Origin: DASYTH01 sp035712165 | Lineage (GTDB): Bacteria > Actinomycetota > Actinomycetes > Mycobacteriales > Pseudonocardiaceae | Direction of reading: 5' to 3' | DNA length: 34,245 nt | Assembly (NCBI RefSeq): GCF_035712165.1 | Contig: NZ_DASTBH010000433.1 | Coordinates: 1-34,245 of the forward strand | Part shown: piece after piece, positions 7,648 through 16,320 of the stretch | How the letters are laid out: every line of letters starts with the position of its first letter | How positions within the stretch are numbered: the first letter of the stretch is position 1 | The notes under the pieces: generated by a model | Told to the model about the DNA's origin: nothing | The model's input: only the letters and a program-made list of their open reading frames with translations | Databases searched by the model: none | Translations under genes and position numbers: made by a program

Positions 7648-8937
7648 ATGGCCTCCACCGCCGGGCCGGTCGCCCGGTTCACCGCTGTCGGTGCGGTGGT
7701 GCTGCTCGCGCTCGCCGCGCTGATCGCCATGGCCGCCCGGGAGGCCGGCACCGAGCAGGCCGCCGAGGCCGCCAGCCAGGTGACCTGGGTGACCGCGCGC
7801 GGGGTGGTCGAGCCGCGGCTGGACGCCGGGGTGATCAGCGGTGATCCGGCCGCGCTGGCCGCCTTCCACCAGGCCATGCGTGCCTACGTGCTGCAGGGCT
7901 CGCTGGTGCGGGTGAAGCTGTGGGACGCGGGCGGCCGGGTGATCTACTCCGACGAGCCGCGGCTGATGCGCGCGCGGTACGGGCTCGAGGCCGGGGAGCT
8001 GGAAGCGTTGCGCCAGCAGCGCACCGCCTCCGCGGTGAGCGATCTGTCCCGCCCGGAGAACCAGTACGAGTCCGCCTACGGCAAGCTGCTCGAGGTCTAC
8101 GTCGGGGTGCGCGCGGCGACCGGTGAGCCGTTGCTGTTCGAGGCGTACTTCCGCTACGACGCGGTGACCGAGGCCGGGCTCGCGGTGTGGCGCAAGTTCG
8201 CGCCGATCGCGCTGGGCGCGCTGTTCGTGTTGCAGCTGGTGCAGATTCCGCTGGCGGCGTCGCTGGCCCGGCGGGTGCAACGCCAGCAGCGGGAGCGGGA
8301 GTCGTTGCTGCGGCACGCGGTGGACGCCTCGGACGCGGAGCGCCGGCGGATCGCCGGGGAGCTGCACGACGGCGTGGTGCAGCAGCTCACCGGGATCACC
8401 TACGCGCTGGACGCGGCCCGGCTCGGCCGGCCGGACGAGGCGCGGCGGGCCGAGGTGATCTCCCAGGCGGCCACGGATCTGCGGTCCAGCATCGGTTCGC
8501 TGCGCTCCCTGCTGGTCGACATCTATCCGCCCAACCTCGTCGAGGAGGGGCTGGCCTCCGCGCTCGCCGAGTTGGCCAGTGGGTTGGAGCGCACCGGGAT
8601 CCGGGTGGATCTCGACACGGCGGGAGCGCACGCGCTGCCCCCGGTCACCGCCGGCCTGCTGTACCGCACGGCGCAGGAGGCGGTGCGCAACGTCGCCGAG
8701 CACAGCCTGGCCCGGCGCGTGGAGATCACGGTGGCCGAGCTCGACGGCCGGGCCCGGCTGACCGTGGACGACGACGGCCGCGGCTTCGACAGCACGCATG
8801 TCGGGGGGCGCACCGAGGGCGGGCACTTCGGCCTGCGCGCGCTCAGCGACCTGATCCACGAGGCGAATGGCAGGCTGGTGGTGCGCTCGGCGCCGGGCGC
8901 GGGAACCCGGGTGGAGGCGGAGGTGCCGATTGGCTGA
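7648..8937 (+). CDS. Sensor histidine kinase, NarL/LiaS-type (HisKA_3)
   Basis: A 429-residue membrane kinase. Helix 1 (about 11-30) and helix 2 (184-206) flank an outer sensor domain of about 150 residues that looks PAS/CACHE-like (VRVKLWDAGGRVIYSDEP). The HisKA_3 box ASDAERRRIAGELHDGVVQQ carries the phosphorylated His240. The ATPase part has the N box (RTAQEAVRNVAEH), DDDGRGFD and a C-terminal GAGTRVEAEVPIG. It overlaps the regulator gene by 8 nt, so the two form a co-translated pair. The signal is unknown. Confidence 0.9.
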   Translation: MASTAGPVARFTAVGAVVLLALAALIAMAAREAGTEQAAEAASQVTWVTARGVVEPRLDAGVISGDPAALAAFHQAMRAYVLQGSLVRVKLWDAGGRVIYSDEPRLMRARYGLEAGELEALRQQRTASAVSDLSRPENQYESAYGKLLEVYVGVRAATGEPLLFEAYFRYDAVTEAGLAVWRKFAPIALGALFVLQLVQIPLAASLARRVQRQQRERESLLRHAVDASDAERRRIAGELHDGVVQQLTGITYALDAARLGRPDEARRAEVISQAATDLRSSIGSLRSLLVDIYPPNLVEEGLASALAELASGLERTGIRVDLDTAGAHALPPVTAGLLYRTAQEAVRNVAEHSLARRVEITVAELDGRARLTVDDDGRGFDSTHVGGRTEGGHFGLRALSDLIHEANGRLVVRSAPGAGTRVEAEVPIG

Positions 8938-9610
8938 GCCGCGCGAACGAGTGATCCGGGTGCTGATCGTGGACGACCACGCCATCGTGCGCACCGGGTT
9001 GGCGCAGTTGCTGCGCACCACGGCTGATCTGGAGTTGGTGGGGGAGGCCGCGGATGGTCAGGACGCGGTGGAGCGGGCGGCGCAACTGCGCCCGGACGTG
9101 GTGCTGATGGACCTGTCCATGCCGCGGCTGGACGGGATCCGGGCCACCACGAGGATTCTCGCGGACAACCCGGACACCCACGTGCTGGTGCTCACCTCGT
9201 TCAGCGACCAGACCCGGATCCTGGACGCGCTGCACGCCGGCGCCGAGGGCTACCTGCTCAAGCATGCCGAGCCGGAGACCATCCTGTCCGGCATCCGCGC
9301 GGTGGTGGCCGGCGGTTCGCCGCTGGATCCCAAGGCGGCCAGGGTGTTGCTCACGCACCGGCGCACCCCCCGGCCCGGCGCGCGGCTCACCGAACGGGAG
9401 CGCGAGGTGCTGCGCATGGTCGGCGACGGCCTGCCCAACAAGGTGATCGCGCACCGGCTCGGGATCAGCGAGCGGACCGTGAAGGCGCACCTGACCAGCG
9501 TGTACCAGCAGATCGGCGTCACCGACCGGACCCAGGCGGCGCTGTGGGCGCACCGGCAGGCCGGGGTACTAGAACCAACGGACGATGGTGCGCATCCCGA
9601 TGGGCCCTGA
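8930..9610 (+). CDS. Response regulator, NarL/FixJ family (REC plus LuxR HTH)
   Basis: A 226-residue partner of the kinase just upstream. The receiver domain has the acidic pair in VLIVDDH, phospho-acceptor Asp61 (VVLMDLSMP), the Thr/Ser switch (VLVLTSFSD) and Lys (YLLKHA). The C-terminal LuxR HTH is LTEREREVLRMVGDGLPNKVIAHRLGISERTVKAHL. A TTG start at 8930 is chosen because GGAGG lies 6 nt upstream inside the kinase gene; a GTG at 8951 is the alternative and would remove 7 residues. The 3' end overlaps the start of the next small gene in another frame. Confidence 0.9.
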   Translation: MAEPRERVIRVLIVDDHAIVRTGLAQLLRTTADLELVGEAADGQDAVERAAQLRPDVVLMDLSMPRLDGIRATTRILADNPDTHVLVLTSFSDQTRILDALHAGAEGYLLKHAEPETILSGIRAVVAGGSPLDPKAARVLLTHRRTPRPGARLTEREREVLRMVGDGLPNKVIAHRLGISERTVKAHLTSVYQQIGVTDRTQAALWAHRQAGVLEPTDDGAHPDGP

Positions 9611-9893
9611 CCATCAGAACGTGGACTACGACCGGCCCGTCGTCCTGGACACCGGTTCCTCCGGCGCACCGCGGGGCTGGCGGCCCCGCACGGTGTTCGC
9701 GGTGGCCGTGGCCGGGATTCTCGCCGCCGGTGGGCTGGCCGCCGGAAGCTGGAGCATCTGGTCGTCGGTGAGCCGCACCGAACCGACCGAGAACCAGGCC
9801 CCGCTGTGGTTCTCGCCGCCCGCCCCGGTGCCTCCGGCCGAGCCCGCCGTGACCACCGGCAGCACGGTCACCTCGCCGACCGGTCCACAGTAG
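9585..9893 (+). CDS. Small single-pass membrane protein, unknown
   Basis: A 102-residue protein with a short polar N-terminus, one helix (about 36-57, TVFAVAVAGILAAGGLAAGSW) and a Pro/Thr-rich outer tail. It overlaps the regulator gene by 26 nt, so it is probably co-transcribed with the two-component pair and could be an accessory or target of it. A second in-frame ATG at 9600 is an alternative start. I recognise no family. Confidence 0.55.
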   Translation: MVRIPMGPDHQNVDYDRPVVLDTGSSGAPRGWRPRTVFAVAVAGILAAGGLAAGSWSIWSSVSRTEPTENQAPLWFSPPAPVPPAEPAVTTGSTVTSPTGPQ

Positions 9894-9952
9894 ACGGTGG
9901 GCGCACCCGACCCGGACCCCTCTGGCCCTCGGCCGAACCCCTTCGGATGTGC

Positions 9953-9964
9953 CAAGATTTCCGT
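9953..9964 (+). promoter_or_regulatory. Leaderless-type -10 (CAAGAT) of the second DoxX-like gene
   Basis: CAAGAT at 9953-9958 is followed by 6 nt and the ATG at 9965, with no ribosome site. It lacks the leading T of TANNNT, so it is weaker than the others. Confidence 0.35.
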
Positions 9965-10357
9965 ATGGCCGATCAGGTGAATGCCACCCGGGTCCTCGGC
10001 GACGTCGTGCTCTGGCTGCTGCAGATCGTGCTCGCCGTGTACTTCGTCTACAGCGGTTTCTCGCTGTTCGGCGACGACTTCGTGAAGAAGTTCGACGAGA
10101 TCGGCTTCGGTCAGTGGCTGCGGTATCTGACCGGCGTGCTGGAGGTGGCCGGCGCGATCGGCCTGCTGATCCGGCCGCTGTGCGGGCTGGCCGCACTGGG
10201 CCTGGCCCTGGTGATGGTCGGGGCCACCGGCACGGAGCTTTTCCTGCTGGAGAACGGGGACGCCACGCTGCCGGCGATCCTGCTGGTGCTCACCGCCCTC
10301 GTCGCCTTCTTCCGCCGCGACACGATCGCGGCGCTGCTCGCGCGGCTGCGGTCCTAG
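9965..10357 (+). CDS. DoxX-family membrane protein (short form)
   Basis: A 130-residue protein with four helices: VLWLLQIVLAVYFVYSGFSLF, a segment with LTGVLEVAGAIGLLI, LAALGLALVMVGATGTELFLL and ATLPAILLVLTALVAFFRR. The GVLEVAGAIGLL stretch in helix 2 is typical of DoxX-like proteins. It is shorter and lacks the motifs shared by the two longer DoxX genes of this window, so it belongs to a different branch. The stop codon TAG is the start of a TAGAAT hexamer that may serve the next gene. Confidence 0.75.
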   Translation: MADQVNATRVLGDVVLWLLQIVLAVYFVYSGFSLFGDDFVKKFDEIGFGQWLRYLTGVLEVAGAIGLLIRPLCGLAALGLALVMVGATGTELFLLENGDATLPAILLVLTALVAFFRRDTIAALLARLRS

Positions 10358-10395
10358 AATCAACAGATCACAAAATGGTCTCGAAGCGGTAAGGT
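10355..10395 (+). promoter_or_regulatory. Two candidate -10 hexamers before the VWA gene
   Basis: TAGAAT at 10355-10360 begins with the preceding stop codon, and TAAGGT lies at 10390-10395. Either would give a 5' leader with the GGGAGG ribosome site before the ATG at 10446. No clear -35 is seen. Confidence 0.35.
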
Positions 10396-10445
10396 TCGGC
10401 GCAGCGGTCTTTCGCCTGACGTGTGTGGGGTGAAGGGAGGCGCCG

Positions 10446-12143
10446 ATGGGGCGGCACACGGCGAGCGATCGGCGCCGGACCCGCTCGCCCGTGCTGCTGT
10501 TGAGTCTGCTCCTGGTCGGCGCGGTCGCCGCGTGGTTCGGCGTCGGCTTCGTGGTCGACCGGCTGCGCGCCTCGGGCTGTGACTCGGTCACCGAGTTGAA
10601 CGTCGTTGCGGCCGAGGACATCATGCCGTCGGTCGCGCAGGTGGGTCGCAAGGTGGCGCAGGACACCGCGGCCTGCTACACGGTCAATGTGACGTCCCGC
10701 AAGTCGGCGACGGCGGTGGAGTCGCTCGCGGTCTCGGACGGCACCGACCGGCCGGACGTGTGGATTCCCGAGTCCACCCTGTGGCTGCAGCGGGCCCAGG
10801 AACTCGGTGCGTGGAACACCCCGGTCACCGGGACCTCGATCGCGAACTCGCCGGTGGTGCTTGCGGTGGCCGATGCCGCCGCGGCCGAACTGGGCTGGCC
10901 GGACTCGAGCCTGTCCTGGGCGCAGCTGATCGGCCCGGACGCCGTCGCGCTCACCGCCGGTTTCGCCGACCCCGCCCGGGATCCGGTCGGCGTGTCGGTG
11001 CTGTTCGGGTTGCGGGAACTGGTCCGGGGCGCCGCCGACCCGGCCGCGGCCGGCGCCGAGGTGATGCGCAGGCTGTCCAGGAACACGGTGGCCGAGCAGT
11101 CCGATCTGTTCGGCCGGCTGCCCGGCGGCGCCTGGACGGCCGAGCCGCTGACCGTGTTCCCCACCTCCGAGAACGCGGTGCTCCGGCACAACGCCCAGCA
11201 GGAGGGCCAGCCGCTGGTCGCGGTCTACGCCAACCCGGCGGTGCCGTCGCTGGACTATCCGTTCGTGGTGCTGCCGCAGACCCCGCCGGACGTGCGGGAC
11301 ACGGCCAAGCGGTTCCTCACCCGGCTGATGACCCAGGAGAGCTCGGAACTGTTGGCCGACGCGGGTTTTCGCACCCCGGACGGTAAGGCGCTGCGGGACC
11401 GGTCGCAGAACAAGCGCACCACGGCGGCGCCGCTGACCCCGCTGCCGGCGCCGGAGGCGGGGCAGGTGGCGCAGGCGCTCAACTCCTGGGCGTCGGTGAA
11501 CCTCAGCGGCCGGCTGCAGGTGCTGCTGGACGTGTCCGGCTCGATGAACGAGGAGGTGCCGGGCACCGGGGCGACCCGGATGCGGTTCACCACCGAGGCC
11601 GCGGCCGAAGGGCTGAAGCTGCTCAAGAGCACCACCAAGCTCGGCATGTGGCTGTTCTCCACCAAGCTGGACGGGGACAAGGACTACACGGTGCTGCTGC
11701 CGGTCCGCCCGGTCAGCGAGCAGCTTTCCGGCGGTGCGGTGGACCGGCTGCGCGGCGTCAAGGCGGTGCCGAACGGTTCCACCGCCCTGTACGACACGAT
11801 CCTGGCCGCCTACCAGGATGGCCGGAAGTCCTGGGAACCCGGCCGGATCAACGCGGTGGTCGTGTTGACCGACGGCAAGGACGACAACGCCAGCGACATC
11901 ACCCGGGATCAGCTGCTCGCCGAGCTGGCCAAGCTGCAGGACCCGCAACGCCCGTTGCCGCTGATCGGCATCGGCATCGGCCCGGACGTCGACCAGGGCG
12001 AGCTGAAGACCATCGCCGAGGCCACCGCCGGCCAGGCCTTCCTCGCCGCCGACCCCAGCCAGATCGGCAAGGTCTTCTACGCCGCCCTGTCCCGCATGGT
12101 CTGCCAACCTCCCGCCTGCCAACCCGGCGCCGGCGCCGGCTGA
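10446..12143 (+). CDS. Membrane-anchored solute-binding domain fused to VWA domain
   Basis: A 565-residue protein. After a basic N-terminus comes one helix (about 16-38, PVLLLSLLLVGAVAAWFGVGF). Residues 45-330 resemble an extracellular solute-binding (ABC SBP type) domain: ELNVVAAEDIMPSV, RPDVWIPESTLWL, SPVVLAVAD, then a hinge region with TVFPTSENAVLRHN. Residues 355-550 form a von Willebrand A domain with a complete MIDAS start, DVSGSMN (Asp362, Ser364, Ser366), GSTALYDT and VVVLTDGKDDN. A CQPPAC pair closes the protein. This is a known actinomycete architecture of unknown function; a metal-dependent surface interaction is inferred. Good GGGAGG ribosome site before the ATG. Confidence 0.85.
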   Translation: MGRHTASDRRRTRSPVLLLSLLLVGAVAAWFGVGFVVDRLRASGCDSVTELNVVAAEDIMPSVAQVGRKVAQDTAACYTVNVTSRKSATAVESLAVSDGTDRPDVWIPESTLWLQRAQELGAWNTPVTGTSIANSPVVLAVADAAAAELGWPDSSLSWAQLIGPDAVALTAGFADPARDPVGVSVLFGLRELVRGAADPAAAGAEVMRRLSRNTVAEQSDLFGRLPGGAWTAEPLTVFPTSENAVLRHNAQQEGQPLVAVYANPAVPSLDYPFVVLPQTPPDVRDTAKRFLTRLMTQESSELLADAGFRTPDGKALRDRSQNKRTTAAPLTPLPAPEAGQVAQALNSWASVNLSGRLQVLLDVSGSMNEEVPGTGATRMRFTTEAAAEGLKLLKSTTKLGMWLFSTKLDGDKDYTVLLPVRPVSEQLSGGAVDRLRGVKAVPNGSTALYDTILAAYQDGRKSWEPGRINAVVVLTDGKDDNASDITRDQLLAELAKLQDPQRPLPLIGIGIGPDVDQGELKTIAEATAGQAFLAADPSQIGKVFYAALSRMVCQPPACQPGAGAG

Positions 12144-12171
12144 GGACTGTCTACTGAGGACGACCGGCCGG

Positions 12172-12471
12172 CTACCGGCTGTCCAGCCACAGTGTCCAGG
12201 GCCGGACCTCCTTGATGCGCAGTACACCGGTCGCCGCCCACGGGTCGGTGGCGAAGGTCGACCGGAGCGTGACCTCGTCTGCGCACTCGACCATGAGCAA
12301 CGCGACCTCGTCGGCGCGGTCGCCGCCGATCGGCCCGCCCAGGACGATGACCCCCTCGCCGGTCAGCCGGTCGGCCCAGTCGGCATGCGCGTCCCAGTCG
12401 CGTTGCTCCCGGATTCCCTTCGCCGGGTCCCACTTCGGTCCCCTGGCCGTGATGACGGCGAACACTGCCAT
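12172..12471 (-). CDS. YCII-related domain protein
   Basis: A 99-residue cytosolic protein of the YCII fold: MAVFAVITARGPKWDP, an HADWADRLTGEGVIVLGGPI strand-helix-strand and the closing DPWAATGVLRIKEVRPWTLWL. YCII-like proteins are small ferredoxin-fold enzymes or binding proteins, mostly of unknown reaction. The ATG at 12471 is chosen over a longer reading because TACCGT lies 6 nt upstream and the family starts here. It converges on the VWA gene and is divergent from the membrane protein gene. Confidence 0.8.
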   Translation of the reverse strand: MAVFAVITARGPKWDPAKGIREQRDWDAHADWADRLTGEGVIVLGGPIGGDRADEVALLMVECADEVTLRSTFATDPWAATGVLRIKEVRPWTLWLDSR

Positions 12472-12483
12472 GCCGGCACGGTA
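12472..12483 (-). promoter_or_regulatory. Leaderless-type -10 (TACCGT) of the YCII gene
   Basis: On the minus strand TACCGT (12483 down to 12478), then GCCGGC, then the ATG at 12471. Confidence 0.5.
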
Positions 12484-12512
12484 GCCGTCCGGGGTGACAG
12501 CGGCCGCGTGTG

Positions 12513-12526
12513 TAGCCTGCGGTGCC
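12513..12526 (+). promoter_or_regulatory. Leaderless-type -10 (TAGCCT) of the polytopic membrane gene
   Basis: TAGCCT at 12513-12518 lies 8 nt before the ATG at 12527. It is divergent from the YCII promoter, so the two -10 hexamers are only about 30 bp apart. Confidence 0.4.
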
Positions 12527-13879
12527 ATGACAGTCGCGGGCGGCGGGCCGGACCCCGAGCCGCCGCGACCTGGCTGGCGGCGAGCCGTGGAAACCGTGTT
12601 GCCGCCGGCGCCGCCGCTGCCGGACCGCAGGCCGGCCTACGTGGGGGCGTTCCTCGTCGCGGTGTTCCTCGGTCTGTTTCTGCCGGCCGCACGGACCCAC
12701 CTCAACCACGTGTGGGCCGAGGACGGCGCGCGGTTCACCGTGGACGCGCTGGGCGCCTCCCTGTGGTCCAACCTGGCCACGCCGTACGGCGGCTACCTGC
12801 ACACGGTGCCCCGGCTGCTGATCGAGCCGCTGTCGCTGTTACCCCTGACCGCCCTGCCGGCCGCGATCGCGGTGGTGACGGCGATTCTGCGGGCCGGGAT
12901 CGCCCTGCTCGTCTTCGTCGCGTCGGGCGCGTACCTCCGTTGGCTGCCGGTGCGGATCGCCCACGCGGCGCTGGTCGTGCTGTTGCCGGCCGGCAACTCC
13001 GAGACGCTCGGCAACCTCGCGAACCTGCACTGGTTCCTGCTCTACGGCGCGTTCTGGGCACTGCTGTGGCGGCCGGCCGCGCGCGGCGCCAACATCCTGG
13101 CCGCGGTCGTGGTGACGCTGGCTGTGCTGTCCGATCCGCTGGTGCTGCTGCTGGTTCCGCTGGTGTTGCTGCGCCTGCTGTTGCCGTCCTGGCCGGACCG
13201 GTTCAGCGCGATCGGGTTCGGGGCGGGTGCGGTGCTCCAGATCGTGGCGATGCTCGGCGCCCCTCGGGCCCCGTCCTCCGACGTGCCCGTCGACCCGGTG
13301 CGACTGCTGCTGGCCGGCATCCTGCGCGACCCGGTGGTCACCTTCGCCGGCCCCGAGGTGACCCAGCACCTCTATCCCCGGTTCGGCAACGCGGTGCTGC
13401 TCGTCGCGATCCTGCTGGCCCTGGTGCCGATCGCGGCGGCCGTCCTCGCCGGCGACCGCCCGCACCGGTTCCTGGCCCTGGTCGCCGCCGGCTACAGCGC
13501 ACTGATCATGGTGCTGGTCATGGTCGTCAACTGGACCCCGGAGCTTCAGGAGCGGCCCGCCATCGTGTTGTTCTCCCAGCGCTACAGCGTGGCGCCCGCC
13601 CTGTTGCTCTGCTCCGCCATCGCCGCCGGACTGGACAAGCTCCCCGAACGCCGCTGGGCCGCGATCACCGTGCGGATCACCCGCATCACCATCGCCGGCG
13701 TCCTGCTGCTGAGCGCCGGCGCCCAACTGCACTACGGCACCCGCCTGACCGGCACCCCGTGGCACACCACCGTCGCCCAGGCCCGCCAACAATGCGCCAC
13801 CGCCGCCCCCGCCGCTCTCCTCGTCCACGAACCCGCCGGCTGGTTCTTCATCATCCCCTGCGACCGGATGCCGAAGTAG
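12527..13879 (+). CDS. Polytopic membrane protein, GT-C glycosyltransferase-like
   Basis: A 450-residue protein with about 10 helices. After the first helix it has an outer loop with HVWAEDGARFTVDAL and ATPYGGYLHTVPRLLIEPL. Acidic residues in the first outer loop followed by a multi-helix body are typical of GT-C transferases that use lipid-linked sugars, so a cell-envelope role is inferred; no specific family is recognised. A second loop has NLHWFLLYG, and the C-terminus is a short outer tail with two Cys (QQCATA and IIPCDR). It contains one TTA leucine codon (12839-12841), rare in this DNA and potentially dependent on the bldA-type tRNA. Confidence 0.65.
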   Translation: MTVAGGGPDPEPPRPGWRRAVETVLPPAPPLPDRRPAYVGAFLVAVFLGLFLPAARTHLNHVWAEDGARFTVDALGASLWSNLATPYGGYLHTVPRLLIEPLSLLPLTALPAAIAVVTAILRAGIALLVFVASGAYLRWLPVRIAHAALVVLLPAGNSETLGNLANLHWFLLYGAFWALLWRPAARGANILAAVVVTLAVLSDPLVLLLVPLVLLRLLLPSWPDRFSAIGFGAGAVLQIVAMLGAPRAPSSDVPVDPVRLLLAGILRDPVVTFAGPEVTQHLYPRFGNAVLLVAILLALVPIAAAVLAGDRPHRFLALVAAGYSALIMVLVMVVNWTPELQERPAIVLFSQRYSVAPALLLCSAIAAGLDKLPERRWAAITVRITRITIAGVLLLSAGAQLHYGTRLTGTPWHTTVAQARQQCATAAPAALLVHEPAGWFFIIPCDRMPK

Positions 13880-13948
13880 CCGCACCGTCCATTGTGTACA
13901 AGCGCTCTGCCGCGCTGCGACATCCTGGGTAAGGGCGGACGCCGTCCG

Positions 13949-13977
13949 TTGACCGTGATCGCCCGGGGGCCTAGCGT
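13949..13977 (+). promoter_or_regulatory. Sigma70-type promoter of the DUF6351 gene
   Basis: TTGACC (13949-13954), a 17-nt spacer and TAGCGT (13972-13977). The transcript would start about 35 nt before the ATG, leaving room for the GGAGGG ribosome site at about 14005. Confidence 0.6.
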
Positions 13978-14017
13978 GACCGTGCCTGGCGGTGACCGAG
14001 GTGCGGAGGGTGTGGCG

Positions 14018-16261
14018 ATGGGGCAACGGAGCCTTGTGGTCGGGTTCGTGCTGGTGGGACTGCTCGGGTCGGGGGTGAGTGCGGCAGCCGATGAAGCGCA
14101 CCACGGCGGAGGCCTGCGGCTGGAGGTCACGTCCGGGCCGGCGCGGTACGTGAGCGGGGGCGCGGCGCGGGTTCGGGTGAACGTGCCGCCGCAAGTGGAC
14201 CCCGCAGCTGTGCGGGTTTCGGTGAACGGGGCCGATGTCACCTCGGCGTTCGGGCCGGACGACCAACGGTCGCACGCGCTGGAGGGGGTGGTGCGGGACC
14301 TGCCGGTGGGGGAGAGCACGGTGGAGGCCCGGGTGCCCCGCCGGCCCAAGGCGGAGCTCAGGCTGGTGAACCATCCGATCACCGGGCCGATGTTCTCGGG
14401 GCCGCAACAGCCCGACTTCTTCTGTTCGACTCCGGCGCACCTGGCCGGGTTCGATCTGGCGGGGCCGTTCCTGGACAACAACTGTTCGCTGGCCACGCAG
14501 GTGGGGTACTACTACCGGGCCACGGCCGGCAGTTGGCTGCCGTTCGACCGGAACGCGCCGCGGCCGGGGGACATGACGACCACCACGACCAGCGACGGGA
14601 AAACGGTCGACTTCGTGATCCGGTGGGAGCGCGGGACGATCAACCGGTTCATCTACACGATCGCGGTCCTGGATCCGGAGGGAACCGGGCCGGCGGACCT
14701 CAGAAACTGGAACCGCAAGCTGATCTACTACTTCGGCGGCGGCGTCGCGATCGGCCACTACCAGGGCTCCAACAACCAGAGCGAGTCCCGCTACGTGCAC
14801 GGGCTCGGCCAGGGGTATGCGATCGCCTGGTCGACCGGGACGAAGACGAACACCCACTACAACCTGGTGCTGGGCGGCGAGACCGCGCTGATGGTCAAGT
14901 CGCGGTTCGTCACCGAGTACGCCGACCCGGAGTACACCGTCGGGCTCGGCGGGTCCGGCGGCGGGATCCAGCAGTACGTCTACGGGCAGAACCACCACGG
15001 TCTGCTGGACGGCGCGGTGCCGCAGTACTCCTACCCGGACATGGTCACCCAGACCATCCACGTCGGCGACTGCGAGCTGCTCGAACGCTGGATGGATCTC
15101 AAGGTGCGCGACGACCCGAACTCCACGTGGCGCACCTGGTCCAACCGGTCCCTGCTGGAGGGCCTCGCCTCGAGTGACACCGTGGCCAACCCGTACCAGC
15201 CGCTGACCCCCTGGCTCGCGACGCCCGGCTCGACCGAATGCGTCAAGGGCTGGCGCGGCCTGTCCCCGCTGGTGCTCAACCCGAAGTTCGGCACCGCGCC
15301 GGGCATCACCCCGGAGCAGCAGGCCCGGGTGGAGTGGACGCACTGGAACGACGCGGTGAACGTCTACGGCCGCGACCCCGCGACCGGGTTCGCCCGGTCC
15401 ACCTGGGACAACGTCGGCGTCCAGTACGGCCTGAAGGCACTGCTCGACCGAAACATCACGCCGGCCGAGTTCCTCGATCTCAACGCGAGCGTCGGCGGCT
15501 GGAAACCGCCGCAGGACAACGTGCAGGAGGGTTGCCCGTTCGTCACCGCCGCCTGCCCGGCCGACGTCGACGTGTGGAGCCAGCGCAACATGACGGTGCC
15601 CGGAGCGAACGGCGTGGCGCCGCGCACCACCGGCAACATCGAGGCGATGCGGGCGGCGTACCGGTCCGGGCTGGTCTTCGACGGCCGGATCGACATCCCG
15701 ATCATCGACTGGCGGCACTACCTGGACGCCGAGCTGGACATGCACAACGCGCGCCAGTCGTTCGCCTCCCGCCAGCGGATGCTGGACGGCCAGCGCAGCG
15801 CCGCGAACCAGGTCATCTGGTTCACCGACGCGCGCCCGGCCCGGGCGTTCGACCAGACCCCGATGGCGCTTACGGTGATGGACCGGTGGCTGACCAACCT
15901 GCGCGCCCACCCCGAGCGCGGGGTGGTGGGCAACAAGCCCGCCGAGGCCGTGGACAGTTGCTTCGCCACCGACGGGACGCTGATCCACCGGGGCGCGGAT
16001 GCCTGGCGGGGGATCATCGACCGGGCCGCGCCCGGCCCGTGCACCCAGCGGTTCCCGATCGGCGGCACGTCCCGCACCGTCGCCGGCGGCCCGTTCGACG
16101 AGCAGCTCTACAAGTGCGCGCTGCAACCGGTCGAGCTGGCGTTCCTCCGCGGTGTGTACGGATCGTGGCGGCCCACCCGGGCGGAGTTCGACCGGCTGCG
16201 GCAGATCTTCCCGAGCGGCGTGTGCGACTACACCCGGCCGGACGCCGGCCGGCCGCGATAG
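14018..16261 (+). CDS. Secreted DUF6351 family protein (alpha/beta-hydrolase-like)
   Basis: A 747-residue exported protein. The signal peptide is LVVGFVLVGLLGSGVSAAADEA. An N-terminal beta domain (about 30-110) is followed by the DUF6351 body: FFCSTPAHLAGFDL, LIYYFGGGVAIGHYQGSNNQ, and the nucleophile-elbow-like GLGGSGGGIQQY with Ser313. IPIIDWRHYLDAELDMHN lies in the second half and could supply an acid and a His. Several paired Cys suggest disulfides. DUF6351 proteins resemble tannase/PHB-depolymerase-type esterases; the substrate is not known. Start chosen at ATG 14018 with GGAGGG 8 nt upstream and a signal peptide directly after it. Confidence 0.8.
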   Translation: MGQRSLVVGFVLVGLLGSGVSAAADEAHHGGGLRLEVTSGPARYVSGGAARVRVNVPPQVDPAAVRVSVNGADVTSAFGPDDQRSHALEGVVRDLPVGESTVEARVPRRPKAELRLVNHPITGPMFSGPQQPDFFCSTPAHLAGFDLAGPFLDNNCSLATQVGYYYRATAGSWLPFDRNAPRPGDMTTTTTSDGKTVDFVIRWERGTINRFIYTIAVLDPEGTGPADLRNWNRKLIYYFGGGVAIGHYQGSNNQSESRYVHGLGQGYAIAWSTGTKTNTHYNLVLGGETALMVKSRFVTEYADPEYTVGLGGSGGGIQQYVYGQNHHGLLDGAVPQYSYPDMVTQTIHVGDCELLERWMDLKVRDDPNSTWRTWSNRSLLEGLASSDTVANPYQPLTPWLATPGSTECVKGWRGLSPLVLNPKFGTAPGITPEQQARVEWTHWNDAVNVYGRDPATGFARSTWDNVGVQYGLKALLDRNITPAEFLDLNASVGGWKPPQDNVQEGCPFVTAACPADVDVWSQRNMTVPGANGVAPRTTGNIEAMRAAYRSGLVFDGRIDIPIIDWRHYLDAELDMHNARQSFASRQRMLDGQRSAANQVIWFTDARPARAFDQTPMALTVMDRWLTNLRAHPERGVVGNKPAEAVDSCFATDGTLIHRGADAWRGIIDRAAPGPCTQRFPIGGTSRTVAGGPFDEQLYKCALQPVELAFLRGVYGSWRPTRAEFDRLRQIFPSGVCDYTRPDAGRPR

Positions 16262-16320
16262 CGGGTGTCGTACCGGTCTGCCAGGATGCCCGCGTTGCAG
16301 ACGACCGGAAGGAGAGCACG

